Positions 48,101 to 56,590 are shown, counted from the stretch's first letter. The stretch: 64,000 bases of DNA from an uncultured Methanolobus sp. (GCF_963665675.1 NZ_OY762425.1:186001-250000); one strand, 5' to 3'. Numbers and translations: made by a program. The notes: generated by a model not told the origin, from the sequence alone.

Positions 48101-48557
48101 AAATAGCAGACGATATTGCTACACCCAGATCTTCATCATCCAGCATTCTGATAAGCAAATCTGTGTCTTTTTCGTTCCCAACTTTTCCAAGATTTTTAGC
48201 AGCAGTGCTACGCAATGATTCGGACTCCTCTGTATTTAGGAGAACAATTCCAAGTGGTTTTGCGGCTCTATTATTTCCTGTTTCACCTAGCTTGTAAGCT
48301 GCATCTTCTCTATTTCTGTCACTTACAGAGCTGTCTTCAAGAATGTCGATCCATTTTGTGATATTTTTATTCTCTTCAGTATAAAAAAGAGATTCAAAAG
48401 ATTTTATGATAGATGAAAGAATGCTGGAATTTCCAGTTACCTGACTATTGCTTTTATCCAGATTATCCTGTTCGCTGGAAACACAGGTTCCCGATACAAA
48501 AATAAATGTGACAATTGCTATCGCCAGTATCAGTAAAGTCTTACCTGTAATTTTCAT
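45171..48557 (-). CDS. Exported HEAT-repeat protein with internal duplication
   Basis: A 1128-residue protein: signal peptide (about 1-27), then some 30 HEAT/PBS-lyase-type helical repeats of about 30 residues (pattern AAxALGxIGDxRAVEPLIxxL). It consists of two long homologous halves: WIDILEDSSVSDRNREDAAY near residue 65 opens the first and WIEILEDKSQSEDKRGRAAR near 625 the second, and the order of repeat variants is conserved between halves. Probably a protein-binding scaffold outside the membrane. Start overlaps the preceding gene by 4 nt; last gene of a three-gene operon. Confidence 0.9.
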   Translation of the reverse strand: MKITGKTLLILAIAIVTFIFVSGTCVSSEQDNLDKSNSQVTGNSSILSSIIKSFESLFYTEENKNITKWIDILEDSSVSDRNREDAAYKLGETGNNRAAKPLGIVLLNTEESESLRSTAAKNLGKVGNEKDTDLLIRMLDDEDLGVAISSAISLGYTGNPKAVEPLMKIVDDTNISVTFRMYAIISLGEIGDERATELLIYTLKDSEESLASEAATSLGEIGDERAVEPLINSLEDERYLVIYKASQALETMNVSITDILIDNLNSRNTDARKNAAILLGEMKTKNATSKLLEIVENRAEEPEVRAAAVNALEHAKDNSTIKPLIRILNDTEEPRAVRINIPSALRRIDENAAINPLLDNLNDTDAEVRINVMASLERISSERAIKPIEYLLLNDEKWRVRRNAAITLGRISGSNSTDAYILALNDESTVVRSAAASQLRTYPDKNATEALISALENETDQSTRNTMVQALDQINDEKAILTLIQIAEDENEYINVQISAVSGLGNFRNSNTTELLIWILENTDNSPYIRSAAADALGKVNDTEAIEVLIKVAEDEREFIPVRESAQQALDNIGLNNSGIVYTSNIVEMGFDFSSIADFFKSFVHINRNDNVSQWIEILEDKSQSEDKRGRAARKLGESGDSRAVKPFLKIMEDTGESAQMREYATVNLGKVGSKKHTNMLIGMLDEDPLRAGAAIALGDLGDKKAVEPLMNILANESQPEYMREHSAKSLGQIGDERAVELLIECLEKGPWQIQPESAWSLGEIGDKRAIEPLTNHLDDEHEFTVKNSAVALQKLGVPVEEMLIENLDHRDATVRINSIQALRSIEGADVYDIFLSIAQDRTEEDMVRRVAIGALGKSGNKNAIEPLVHILENENERKDVRKRVPWALMNINEGTAIKILLEELDIENMEVRSSIVSSFRGTEEEKQNLSIAIEPLVYLLLNDKDWPVRKQAAIALGDIAGENASDALALALSDDNSEVRSVAAKYLSSMSDANSTEYLINAQVNETNKYTRSDISRALAHTNDIRAVPVLIQLMQDKNEYINVRISSAEGLGTMTNKDATEPLMQALENKEDSPDIRNVAAVSLGQIGDSAAIKLLTEIAADEDEHPAIRQSAEQSLEMIQEANAS

Positions 48558-49420
48558 AGTTCAACCTCCGTCACAGAACTATTTCCAGGAATAATCATTT
48601 CCTTTTCAGCTATCTGGTCTTCCCAGACAGCAGTAACTTTCACAATATATGCCTCCCTAATTTTTCCTTTAACCACTGCCTGAGCAGGCATGTAACTCTC
48701 ATCCGAATTCTCACCTGAGCTTAGTTCAATAACCCCGGCGTGTGAGTCTTTCCATGTACTGAAAGAACTCTTGGAATAAGCCGGAACATCAATATCATTA
48801 ATTTCAGAAGCCAGAACTTCTTTTGTATCGGGATCAATTATACTGATTGTTGTTTCAACATCCTCAGCTCTCCCCAAACCGTTATTCAAAACATAAGCGT
48901 CAATATTATAGATATTCAAATCTCCGATAGATTCCAGATCATAATCCAATTCAACTGAAATTTCAGGAGGTAAAACATCTACAGTAAAAGATTCTTCATC
49001 AAGGATTACTTCATTGTTTACAATTCGAATGTGAACATTCTGATCCCCGGTGACTTTGTATCCCAGTAAAAGTGTTATTTCATTTACACCAGGTTGCAGC
49101 GTTATTTCATCTCTTGTTGAAACCATATCAGTATAAGCTCCATTTTCATAACCAAGTACAATATAGGTATCTACACTCTTTCCATTCTCATCGACAAAGG
49201 CATTTTCAGTTTCAAGTTTAACATTTATGGCTTTTGATTCGTTATTCCAGACGACTATCACTATCTGGTTCACACTGTCTCCCCGTAACGTATCTACTCC
49301 CAGAGACCGGGGTGCACTTATCTCGACAATTTTCACATCGACACTACTGTCATAGTGCCACCAGATTATGGCAGATACCAGGATAACTCCTGCTATAATC
49401 AACGGAAGTTCTTTTCTCAT
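48554..49420 (-). CDS. Membrane-anchored CARDB/DUF7490-like beta-sandwich protein
   Basis: A 288-residue protein with an N-terminal helix anchor (LPLIIAGVILVSAIIWW) and an extracytoplasmic part made of two or three beta-sandwich domains (VVWNNESKAINVKLETENAF, VLNNGLGRAEDVETTISIID). This matches archaeal CARDB/DUF7490-type adhesion modules, a tentative assignment. Four-nt overlaps on both sides couple it tightly to the HTH regulator upstream and the HEAT protein downstream. Confidence 0.75.
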   Translation of the reverse strand: MRKELPLIIAGVILVSAIIWWHYDSSVDVKIVEISAPRSLGVDTLRGDSVNQIVIVVWNNESKAINVKLETENAFVDENGKSVDTYIVLGYENGAYTDMVSTRDEITLQPGVNEITLLLGYKVTGDQNVHIRIVNNEVILDEESFTVDVLPPEISVELDYDLESIGDLNIYNIDAYVLNNGLGRAEDVETTISIIDPDTKEVLASEINDIDVPAYSKSSFSTWKDSHAGVIELSSGENSDESYMPAQAVVKGKIREAYIVKVTAVWEDQIAEKEMIIPGNSSVTEVEL

Positions 49421-50016
49421 TTGTTCTCACCCCTTATCTCTTCGGTCAGTGAGATGCAATTGGTCAGGCCATATTTCTGTTTTGAGATTATGCCCTTCTT
49501 TTCGAGATTGGAAAGAATACGCGATGTTTTAGCTTTGGAAAAATCAAGTCTGTTCACAAGTTCATTCTGAAGTATCTGACCATTGTTATCCACAATTGTC
49601 CTGACAATTTTCTTCTCATCTCCTTCCAGAGCCATGAGAAGTATTTTTTTCAGGTCATAAGGTGTTGAAGATTGTTCCTCATCTGAGCATTCTGTTCCTT
49701 CAGCAAATTGCGGTATTTCGGAATCTGTTTTCAGATTATTATCTGGATGTGAATCTCGTTCATTTTTATGTACAAACGGATAGATGTCCAGAGAAACGAA
49801 TATCTGGTACAATGCAAAACCTGAGAAAAAACCCGATATTAACAGCATGTATGCTTCACCAGTAGTATAGGAATAGGGAATCTCGATAATCCTGAATGAT
49901 TCACCTTCGATTTGAATAACTACCGGTGCATCCTGTAACAGTGTGCTCACTGCAATTATTCCTGCCAGGATGAGGAATCCTGCTGATATTATTAGTTTTG
50001 TTCTTTCCCTTATCAA
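49417..50016 (-). CDS. Membrane-anchored winged-helix regulator
   Basis: A 199-residue protein with two membrane helices (about 8-25 and 57-77) around a short extracytoplasmic loop, a polar linker, and a C-terminal winged helix (IVRTIVDNNGQILQNELVNR, DFSKAKTSRILSNLEKKGII) of the MarR/DUF7343 kind common in Methanosarcinales. A DNA-binding domain tethered to the membrane implies direct transmission of an envelope signal to a promoter. First gene of the operon with the beta-sandwich and HEAT proteins. Confidence 0.85.
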   Translation of the reverse strand: MIRERTKLIISAGFLILAGIIAVSTLLQDAPVVIQIEGESFRIIEIPYSYTTGEAYMLLISGFFSGFALYQIFVSLDIYPFVHKNERDSHPDNNLKTDSEIPQFAEGTECSDEEQSSTPYDLKKILLMALEGDEKKIVRTIVDNNGQILQNELVNRLDFSKAKTSRILSNLEKKGIISKQKYGLTNCISLTEEIRGENK

Positions 50017-50394
50017 GTCACCATCTCACTGTTGACAATTATCACAAGGGATGAAACAAATGATATATTTTGACTGTAACAGGCAATTTAAACGTTTCAT
50101 TAATTTGCAACCACCGGTAATGCATAGTGTTTTTATTGAAATGATCCTTTTTTGTTTTTTCCTGAAATAATCTGACACTATGAAGTAAGATTCATTAATT
50201 TCAAATTAGAAATAATTTATTCAAATTGTATGTTTTTTGGGACACACTCAGAATCAAATTTGTACTTATTTGTGATTAGAAGTGACCTGCATTCGCTCTA
50301 TAGATTACATATATGTGAATATAGCGTTCTGTTGTACAAAATCTATATAGCTAGATTTTTATTCATCGTTTCTAATATTGTCAAGGGGTTGTCA
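50017..50394. other. Divergent promoter region between the two HEAT-protein units
   Basis: About 380 nt, AT-rich. ATCTATATAGC near 50341 is a likely TATA box for the plus-strand gene; GGGG (50385-50388) supplies its ribosome site. No gene or clear RNA structure seen. Confidence 0.45.
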
Positions 50395-51537
50395 ATGAAC
50401 ACTACATCAGCAAAGAACAAAGAATTCACCTCCTCAGTAAAAAAGCTCCGAAAAGGTGTTTTTTCAAGTGCTGATAAAAGGTGTAATGCCGTAAAATCAC
50501 TTGAGGCACTGGGAGACTATGACGCAATACCATACCTGCTGGAAGCTCTTGAAAAAGAATCAGATGAAAAAGTGAGAAATCGTATCATCCAGGCATTTGG
50601 TTTTTTTAAAGACCCGAATACAACAGAAACTTTGTTTGAACTGGTTTTTAATGAATCTGCGGATGATAAAGAGACAATTCTATGCTCCCTTGATTTGTGT
50701 ATCTCCGATCAAAACCTGGGGTTCCTGATTGATTCACTTTCATCAGGAGACATTGATAGAAAGAAACTCTCAATTCAATATCTTGGAAAAATTAACACAT
50801 CTGATTCAATTTTCACATTACTCAGGTGTATTAATGATAAGGACAGGGAAATAAGGGATTTGGCATCTTTAACCCTTAGTTCATTTGAGGATGAAGATGT
50901 AATTCATTGCGTTACTAAAATAATAGAAAATGCTGACAGATATTTTAAAATTCGCCTGCTCCAGTTAGTTGAAGAAATAAAAAGTCCGGTTTCAGTTCCT
51001 TTACTGGTTCATATATTAAAAACAAATGATGTAGAAGTAAGAAGCAGTGCTAAAAAAGCTCTTAGTACCTCTGCTAAAAAGGAATCTGCTGTTTTTCTCA
51101 TAGATTCACTAAAAGATGAAAATTTCAATGTCAAGTGTGTTGCAATAAAGGAACTTCTGGCACTTGGCGCAGAGATTCCATTAAGTTCGCTGAGTGAACT
51201 TCTTGAAGATGAAAATGAGCATGTAAGGAGTCATGCAGTCAAGGCACTTATTGCTGTTTCAGATGAAGAAAGCTTATCCCTTCTTGAAGGAGTAAGTAAT
51301 GAAGACCCTGATGAATGGGTACGAAAACTGGCACAGAATCATATCCTGAAGATCAGGAATCAAGATTTAAAAACAGATACCGATAAAGTTAACCGTGAAA
51401 TTCATGAAGCTACACGTACTTTATCAGAAAGAAAGAAGGCAATATCATTTTGTCCATATTGCGGTAAGAATCTGGATATGGACATAGCCCCTCTTTTCTG
51501 TCCTTTCTGTGGCGAACAATTGGTCACAAGCATCTGA
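50395..51537 (+). CDS. Cytoplasmic HEAT-repeat protein with C-terminal zinc ribbon
   Basis: About 380 residues, no signal peptide. Roughly ten HEAT repeats (ALGDYDAIPYLLEALEKESD, LLEDENEHVRSHAVKALIAV) are followed by a coiled segment and a zinc ribbon, FCPYCGKNLDMDIAPLFCPFCGEQL. The ATG at 50395 is preceded by AAGGGGTTG; an upstream in-frame extension looks non-coding. It is divergent from the operon that encodes an exported HEAT protein, so a common origin or shared pathway is possible. Partner unknown. Confidence 0.85.
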   Translation: MNTTSAKNKEFTSSVKKLRKGVFSSADKRCNAVKSLEALGDYDAIPYLLEALEKESDEKVRNRIIQAFGFFKDPNTTETLFELVFNESADDKETILCSLDLCISDQNLGFLIDSLSSGDIDRKKLSIQYLGKINTSDSIFTLLRCINDKDREIRDLASLTLSSFEDEDVIHCVTKIIENADRYFKIRLLQLVEEIKSPVSVPLLVHILKTNDVEVRSSAKKALSTSAKKESAVFLIDSLKDENFNVKCVAIKELLALGAEIPLSSLSELLEDENEHVRSHAVKALIAVSDEESLSLLEGVSNEDPDEWVRKLAQNHILKIRNQDLKTDTDKVNREIHEATRTLSERKKAISFCPYCGKNLDMDIAPLFCPFCGEQLVTSI

Positions 51538-51624
51538 TTACAATTAACTTTTAACCGTATTGCTGAAACAACATACAAATTATTAGACACCTTTATATAA
51601 ATGTAGAATTATATTGGATGGTGT

Positions 51625-53100
51625 ATGACAACCCCAAAATATAAGATTCTTATTGTCGATGATGAACCACTGAATGTGGAATTATTATCTGTGTATCTTG
51701 GGGATGAATACGATATTGTGACTTCCTATAATGGAAAAGATGCTCTTGGAAAAGTCAAAGATGAGTGTCCTGATCTGATTCTTCTCGATGTTATGATGCC
51801 TGAGATGGATGGTTACGATGTCTGCAGGGTGATACGTAATGAATTCAAACTGGATTTCATACCTATTATTATGGTGACGGCTCTGACAGATAAGGCAGAT
51901 CATCAGCGTGGAATAGAGGCTGGAGCAGATGATTTTCTGAAGAAACCAGTGGGTAAGTTCGAACTTGAGAAGAAGATCGACTCTCTTCTGAGAATAAAAA
52001 AGCAACATGATAACCTGCTTACAGAGAAGAACAAGGCATATTATTATCTTGATTACGTAGGTATTCTGGTGGCTGTTCTGGGTCTTGACTTTAAGGTAAC
52101 TACCATAAACAAGAAAGGATCAGATTTCCTGGGTTATTCTCCTGAGAAGATAGTAGGCAGTGGATGGGTAGAATCTTTTATACCCAATGATTCGGTAGGC
52201 GATATAAGAGCTCACTATGACGGACTTGTTTCAGGTGAAGTGAAACCATATGAATACAGTGAATTTCCTGTTATCATGAGCACAGGTGAAGAACGTCTGT
52301 TCAGATGGTATGATTCGCCGCTTAAAGATGATTTCGGCAACATTATTGGTATTTTAATATCCGGAGAAGATATCACAGAGATCAAAGATGCTGAAAAACA
52401 ACTCAAAGAATATGCATACCAGCTTGAAAGGTCCAATGATCTCAAAGACCTGTTTACTGATGTCATGAGACATGATCTACTCAATCCGGCAGGTCTTATA
52501 AAATCATTTGTGGATTTACTCTCCGAAATTGAAACGGATGATAAGAAAAAGAGGCTTCTAAACAATGTGAATGATGCAACTGAAAAGCTTATATCCATGA
52601 TAGAAGATGCTGCCCAGCTGGCTAAACTTGAATCGGTTGACGACATCAATTTTGTAAAAGTTGACCTGGATTCAATGATCACTGATACAGTCAATGGATT
52701 TACCCATCAGGCCATGGTAAAAAACATGAGCATCAATGTAAGAATGAATAAAGGGTGTTATGCATTTGCAAACCCTATGATCGAACGGGTTTTTGTGAAT
52801 CTGCTCTCTAATTCTATTAAGTACAGTCCCAATGGCAGTACTATTACAATCGATGCCATGGATATTGGAGATAAATGGAAACTCAGCTTCATTGATCAGG
52901 GAGATGGCATACCGAACGATAGCAAAGCTTCTGTATTTGAACGATTCAAAAGGTTGCACAAGGAAAATATCCGTGGTACCGGCATAGGTCTTGCAATTGT
53001 CAAGAGAATCATGGACCTTCACATGGAGGTCATTGATGTGGATGACAATCCTGAAGGAAAAGGCAGTGTTTTCTGGCTGACCCTTAAGAAATATTCGTGA
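51625..53100 (+). CDS. Hybrid response regulator-PAS-histidine kinase
   Basis: A 491-residue cytoplasmic signalling protein. Receiver domain (1-125) with phospho-acceptor Asp55 in LILLDVMMPEMDGYDVCR and Lys in DDFLKKPVG; a PAS domain (about 140-255: GILVAVLGLDFKVTTINKKG); a HisKA-like helix with His283 in FTDVMRHDLLNPAGLI; and a HATPase domain with N-box (FVNLLSNSIKYSPNG) and GTGIGLAIVKRIMDL. Placing the receiver before the kinase is common in methanogens. It may receive phosphate from another kinase. No partner regulator is adjacent. Confidence 0.93.
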   Translation: MTTPKYKILIVDDEPLNVELLSVYLGDEYDIVTSYNGKDALGKVKDECPDLILLDVMMPEMDGYDVCRVIRNEFKLDFIPIIMVTALTDKADHQRGIEAGADDFLKKPVGKFELEKKIDSLLRIKKQHDNLLTEKNKAYYYLDYVGILVAVLGLDFKVTTINKKGSDFLGYSPEKIVGSGWVESFIPNDSVGDIRAHYDGLVSGEVKPYEYSEFPVIMSTGEERLFRWYDSPLKDDFGNIIGILISGEDITEIKDAEKQLKEYAYQLERSNDLKDLFTDVMRHDLLNPAGLIKSFVDLLSEIETDDKKKRLLNNVNDATEKLISMIEDAAQLAKLESVDDINFVKVDLDSMITDTVNGFTHQAMVKNMSINVRMNKGCYAFANPMIERVFVNLLSNSIKYSPNGSTITIDAMDIGDKWKLSFIDQGDGIPNDSKASVFERFKRLHKENIRGTGIGLAIVKRIMDLHMEVIDVDDNPEGKGSVFWLTLKKYS

Positions 53101-53126
53101 TATAGAACCGAATCTATATCGAATTG

Positions 53127-53466
53127 CGGCTCTGCAGAATTTCTGCCATTAAAATATAAGAAGGTTTGTAAACCGATTTATCATACGTCATGAATAACTT
53201 AAGTAATCCCGAAGGGTCCGGCGAAGCCGGCGTTTTTCAACAATAAAAAGCAAAATAATCTACAAATAACCTGTACCTTCTTCTCAGGATTTCTGTAGAA
53301 TTCTTTGTGTAACTACAACAATCCTTGTAATATTATTCTGTGCAGCAGCATAGGAATGTGCCGCCTTCGGCGGATGTTCACTTTGTTTTTAGTTTGCCGG
53401 TTGTTTAGTAGAAATAGAAATAAACAAAGGTTGTATCACTCATATCAGCGGGAAGTCTACAGAAAC
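53127..53466 (+). repeat. Dispersed structured element, copy 5
   Basis: Left end CGGCTCTGCAGAATTTCTG (53127-53145) and right end GGGAAGTCTACAGAAAC (about 53450-53466) are imperfect inverted copies. Inside: CCCGAAGGG and CCGGCGAAGCCGG (about 53208-53230), then CCGCC-TTC-GGCGG (about 53361-53373). Starts about 26 nt after the kinase stop codon. Confidence 0.75.
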
Positions 53467-53593
53467 TGAATTGCATAATCAAAACTTGTTTTATCATTTT
53501 TATCAATCGGTATGCTTGTAGTGGATTGGCAATTTTTCTTTCTTACAAAATATTGTTTTACTTAAAGCTAATAATTAAAATTGAATAGAAACG

Positions 53594-53603
53594 TATAAAT
53601 ATT
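53594..53603 (+). promoter_or_regulatory. TATA box for second putative small RNA
   Basis: TATAAATATT; a start about 25 nt downstream would give a transcript beginning near 53624 that includes two hairpins. Confidence 0.45.
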
Positions 53604-53623
53604 ATTTTTTCAGTTATATTTTA

Positions 53624-53785
53624 GGGAATGTGAGCTGGTTGGGTACAAACATATTCTCATTAATTGATGCTTTGTGTTAATTAATGCCAACTGACCAGTA
53701 ACCCGGTATTATTGACTAACCCCACTCCCACACTAAATTAACCCGTCTTACACCAGTCAATAATACCGTTCCCTTAGTTTTTAAA
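53624..53785 (+). ncRNA. Putative small RNA with 14-bp stem and C-rich loop
   Basis: A perfect 14-bp inverted repeat (CGGTATTATTGACT at 53704-53717; AGTCAATAATACCG at 53755-53768) encloses a 37-nt loop with a single G that contains CCCACTCCCACACT (53721-53734), identical to the loop motif of the hairpin at 9228-9315 although the stems are unrelated. A second hairpin, CATTAATT/AATTAATG (53658-53665/53679-53686), lies before it, and TTTTT (about 53777-53781) after it. The exact ends are estimated from the TATA box and T-run. It precedes mch by about 220 nt. Confidence 0.55.
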
Positions 53786-54003
53786 ATTACAAACTTAAGT
53801 GGTGGGTTAAAAGGATAATAGGTTTGGACAAATCGAAGGTTCAGCTAAAAAGTAATCACAAATTTGATATCATATATTTTCCTATTAAAGGACAGTGAGT
53901 GATACTCTAGGTGGCTAGTTGAGCATATTAATTGCCCCGAGACGGTAAATATATATTCTCCAGTGCCTAATGTCACTCGATTAACAGGTTATGAGTGATA
54001 AAC

Positions 54004-54966
54004 GTGATAAGTGTCAACGAAAAGGGATTAGCTATAATCGATGAAATGCTTGACTGGGAAGAGGAACTGAAAGTCGAGTCCACAGAACTTGAAAACGGCG
54101 CTACAGTCATTGACTGTGGTGTGAATGTAGAAGGTGGATATGATGCAGGTATGTATCTTTCCCGTCTCTGTCTTGCAGACCTTGCGGACATCAGCTACAC
54201 CAAGTTTGACCTGGACGGTCTTCCGGTACCGGCTATTCAGGTAGCAACAGATCACCCAACCATCGCATGTATGGCATCCCAGTACGCAGGCTGGAGAATT
54301 GCAGTCGGTAAATACTTCGGTATGGGTTCAGGTCCTGCAAGGGCACTGGGTCTTAAACCAAAAGAACTGTACGAAGAAATTGGCTACAAGGATGACTCGG
54401 AATTCGCTGTTCTTGTAATGGAATCAAGTGAAATACCAAACGAAGAGGTTGTCGAATACATTGCAAAACACTGCAGTGTCGATCCTGAAAACGTCTACAT
54501 CGCTGTTGCACCAACTGCTTCAATTGCAGGATGTGTACAGATCTCTGCACGTATTGTTGAGACAGGTATCCACAAGCTTGAGTCCATCGGATACGACATC
54601 AACACAATCAAGAGCGGTTTCGGTGTTGCACCAATAGCACCGGTTGTCGGCGACGACACAAAGTGTATGGGTTCAACCAATGACTGTATCATCTACTGTG
54701 GTGAGACATACTACACCGTTGACTACGGAGATGTTGAGAAACTGGAAGAGCTTGTCAAGAAGGCACCATCCACAACTTCAAGAGACTTCGGTAAGCCATT
54801 CTACACAACCTTCAAGGAAGCAGAATTTGACTTCTTCAAGGTTGACGCAGGAATGTTCGCACCAGCCAAGATCACAGTGAATGATGTTAAGAGCAAGAAA
54901 TCTTTCACAAGCGGAAGAATCAACCCTGGTATTCTCCTGGAATCCTTCGGCATAAAAGAGATCTAA
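54004..54966 (+). CDS. mch: Methenyltetrahydromethanopterin cyclohydrolase
   Basis: A 320-residue enzyme (EC 3.5.4.27) interconverting 5-formyl- and methenyl-tetrahydromethanopterin, a core step of methanogenesis and of methyl-group oxidation. The whole sequence matches the family: [20 protein letters not shown] with Asn preceding, [51 protein letters not shown] and [20 protein letters not shown]. The GTG at 54004 (giving M-I-S-V-N-E) matches known Mch N-termini and has GTGAT upstream; GTG 53995 is in frame. Its leader lies downstream of the putative small RNA. Confidence 0.96.
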   Translation: MISVNEKGLAIIDEMLDWEEELKVESTELENGATVIDCGVNVEGGYDAGMYLSRLCLADLADISYTKFDLDGLPVPAIQVATDHPTIACMASQYAGWRIAVGKYFGMGSGPARALGLKPKELYEEIGYKDDSEFAVLVMESSEIPNEEVVEYIAKHCSVDPENVYIAVAPTASIAGCVQISARIVETGIHKLESIGYDINTIKSGFGVAPIAPVVGDDTKCMGSTNDCIIYCGETYYTVDYGDVEKLEELVKKAPSTTSRDFGKPFYTTFKEAEFDFFKVDAGMFAPAKITVNDVKSKKSFTSGRINPGILLESFGIKEI

Positions 54967-55023
54967 ATTTAGTTTTAAGACTTAGTAGACTTAAATTTCT
55001 AACATACTCAAATAATACCGATA

Positions 55024-55050
55024 CAACCTTAAAGGTTGTATTACTTTTTT
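55024..55050 (+). terminator. Hairpin and T-run after mch
   Basis: CAACCTT-A-AAGGTTG followed by TATTAC and six T. It lies between mch and the DUF2124 gene and could end mch transcripts or attenuate read-through. Confidence 0.45.
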
Positions 55051-55065
55051 CTTTTGGAGATATTA

Positions 55066-55539
55066 ATGGAAATCATAAGTACTTCAAAAGGTATCGGTGG
55101 ACAGCTTACAGAATTCAGAAAACTTGTTAGTGATTCTAAAAAGATCACTTTTATCGGAACCGTTGGTTTCTGCACACCATTTGCCGAGCTTATGGCATTT
55201 GTTTTACGAGGCAGCGATAAAGAGACTGTTTTCCTTCCTGATTTGCGTGCAGATGAAGCACGTTCAATGGTATTCTCATCCTATGGAATGCAGCTTGATG
55301 AAAAAGCAGACCCTTCAGCAGATACTGTTGTCCTTCTTGGTGGTCTTGCAATGCCAAAGATAGGTGTTGAACCTGAAAAGATGAAAGAGCTTGTTGATGA
55401 GCTGACCAAAGATGCCGATAGCAAACTGATAATAGGCGTCTGCTTCCAGTCAATGCTTATTAACTGCAACTGGAATGGAGTTATTGATTTTGATTTCATC
55501 ATAGATGCTGATATGACAAATGAGGTCAAAAAACTGTAA
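55066..55539 (+). CDS. DUF2124 family protein
   Basis: A 157-residue soluble protein restricted to methanogens and relatives. FIGTVGFCTPFAELMAFVLR and DTVVLLGGLAMPKIGVEPEK, and the C-terminal IIGVCFQSMLINCNWNG, are the recognisable family segments, with conserved cysteines. Function unknown; Rossmann-like by appearance. The ATG at 55066 follows GGAG by 6 nt. It sits directly behind mch, but the terminator-like hairpin makes co-transcription uncertain. Confidence 0.85.
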   Translation: MEIISTSKGIGGQLTEFRKLVSDSKKITFIGTVGFCTPFAELMAFVLRGSDKETVFLPDLRADEARSMVFSSYGMQLDEKADPSADTVVLLGGLAMPKIGVEPEKMKELVDELTKDADSKLIIGVCFQSMLINCNWNGVIDFDFIIDADMTNEVKKL

Positions 55540-55570
55540 ATTCGTTTTGAAACTCATTTTTTCTCAAATT

Positions 55571-56590
55571 TCACGTAATCCTGGCGTCTACAACCACATG
55601 CCAGACGCCCGGTGAATATTTTTTTATCTGCCGGCAATCCATTATTTCAACCCGCCTTCCAGCTTTCAGAGCTGCATTTTCTATTCTTCCTATAGGTCTT
55701 GAAAATACCAGACTTTCAGGTGTTGTTTCATGATAATGAATGATACCACCTTCTGGTTTCAGGGCAGCAATACCTGAATCCAGATAATGATGTGTGGTAT
55801 TCACATATCCCATTAGGACTCTGTCAGCCATTCTCCTGGGCGTTACTTCTGAACAGTCTCCATTGCGGGCTTCAACAATGTGCTCCACTTTGTTCAGGGA
55901 TATATTCTCTTTCAGGTATCCGTAAGATTCAGGATTAATCTCAATTGCAATGATTTTTTCAGGTTTTGCGTGAACTGCCATTGGAATTGTAAAATATCCA
56001 ATTCCGGCAAACATGTCAACAATTGTCTCATCATTTCCGATATTGCTCATGAGTTTCTTTTCATGAAGATTACCTTTGGAGAACATCACTTTTGTAACAT
56101 CAAGCTTGAAGAGGCAGCCGTGTTCCTTGTTGATGGTTTCCGTGTTATTTCCAATAAGAATCTCTCTTTTTGGTAACCTGAACTGACCACTAATTCCTAG
56201 ATCACTTACAACTGTATTGCACGTCGGATACATTCTAAGCAAAGCTTCAGCTATCTTTAATTTAAGGTGGTCCAAGGAAGGATCTATTGTAACAACTATG
56301 ATCTCTCCGATAATATGCCAACCTGATGGCAGTTTTTCAAGTTCATCTGCGAAGATATCATCTCTGAGCATGTCTCCCATTGATTGCCATTTATTGTAAA
56401 ACTCGGCGTTTTCCTGCAGGAAAGTTTCAAAACCTTCAATGTCCTCTGTAACAGGTATCTCTAGTAAACGCTGACCTTTGTCGATGACTTTAATCTTGCG
56501 CTGGGAATCAAGTCTGCCTGACTCTACCAGTTCGATTCTCACTTTTTCCGCATCCCTTATCGGTACCCGAATGCATTTTTTAGTTTTCAT
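55571..56590 (-). CDS. taw2: tRNA-Phe wyosine aminocarboxypropyltransferase (Taw2/Tyw2, Trm5 fold)
   Basis: A 339-residue SAM-dependent enzyme of the Trm5/Tyw2 family. DLGISGQFRLPKREILIGNN, the SAM site TIVDMFAGIGYFTIPMAVHA, IIAIEINPESYGYLKENISL, and the MGYVNTTHHYLDSGIAALKP motif where Trm5 methyltransferases usually differ. It should transfer the aminocarboxypropyl group of SAM to 4-demethylwyosine at position 37 of tRNA-Phe (EC 2.5.1.114). A Trm5-type methyltransferase cannot be fully excluded. Divergent from the msvR gene. Confidence 0.87.
   Translation of the reverse strand: MKTKKCIRVPIRDAEKVRIELVESGRLDSQRKIKVIDKGQRLLEIPVTEDIEGFETFLQENAEFYNKWQSMGDMLRDDIFADELEKLPSGWHIIGEIIVVTIDPSLDHLKLKIAEALLRMYPTCNTVVSDLGISGQFRLPKREILIGNNTETINKEHGCLFKLDVTKVMFSKGNLHEKKLMSNIGNDETIVDMFAGIGYFTIPMAVHAKPEKIIAIEINPESYGYLKENISLNKVEHIVEARNGDCSEVTPRRMADRVLMGYVNTTHHYLDSGIAALKPEGGIIHYHETTPESLVFSRPIGRIENAALKAGRRVEIMDCRQIKKYSPGVWHVVVDARIT

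Noticed and set aside
45171..48557. Phycocyanobilin lyase function suggested by PBS-lyase-type HEAT repeats
   Set aside because: These repeats are general protein-binding modules; a methanogen has no phycobilisomes and the protein is exported.
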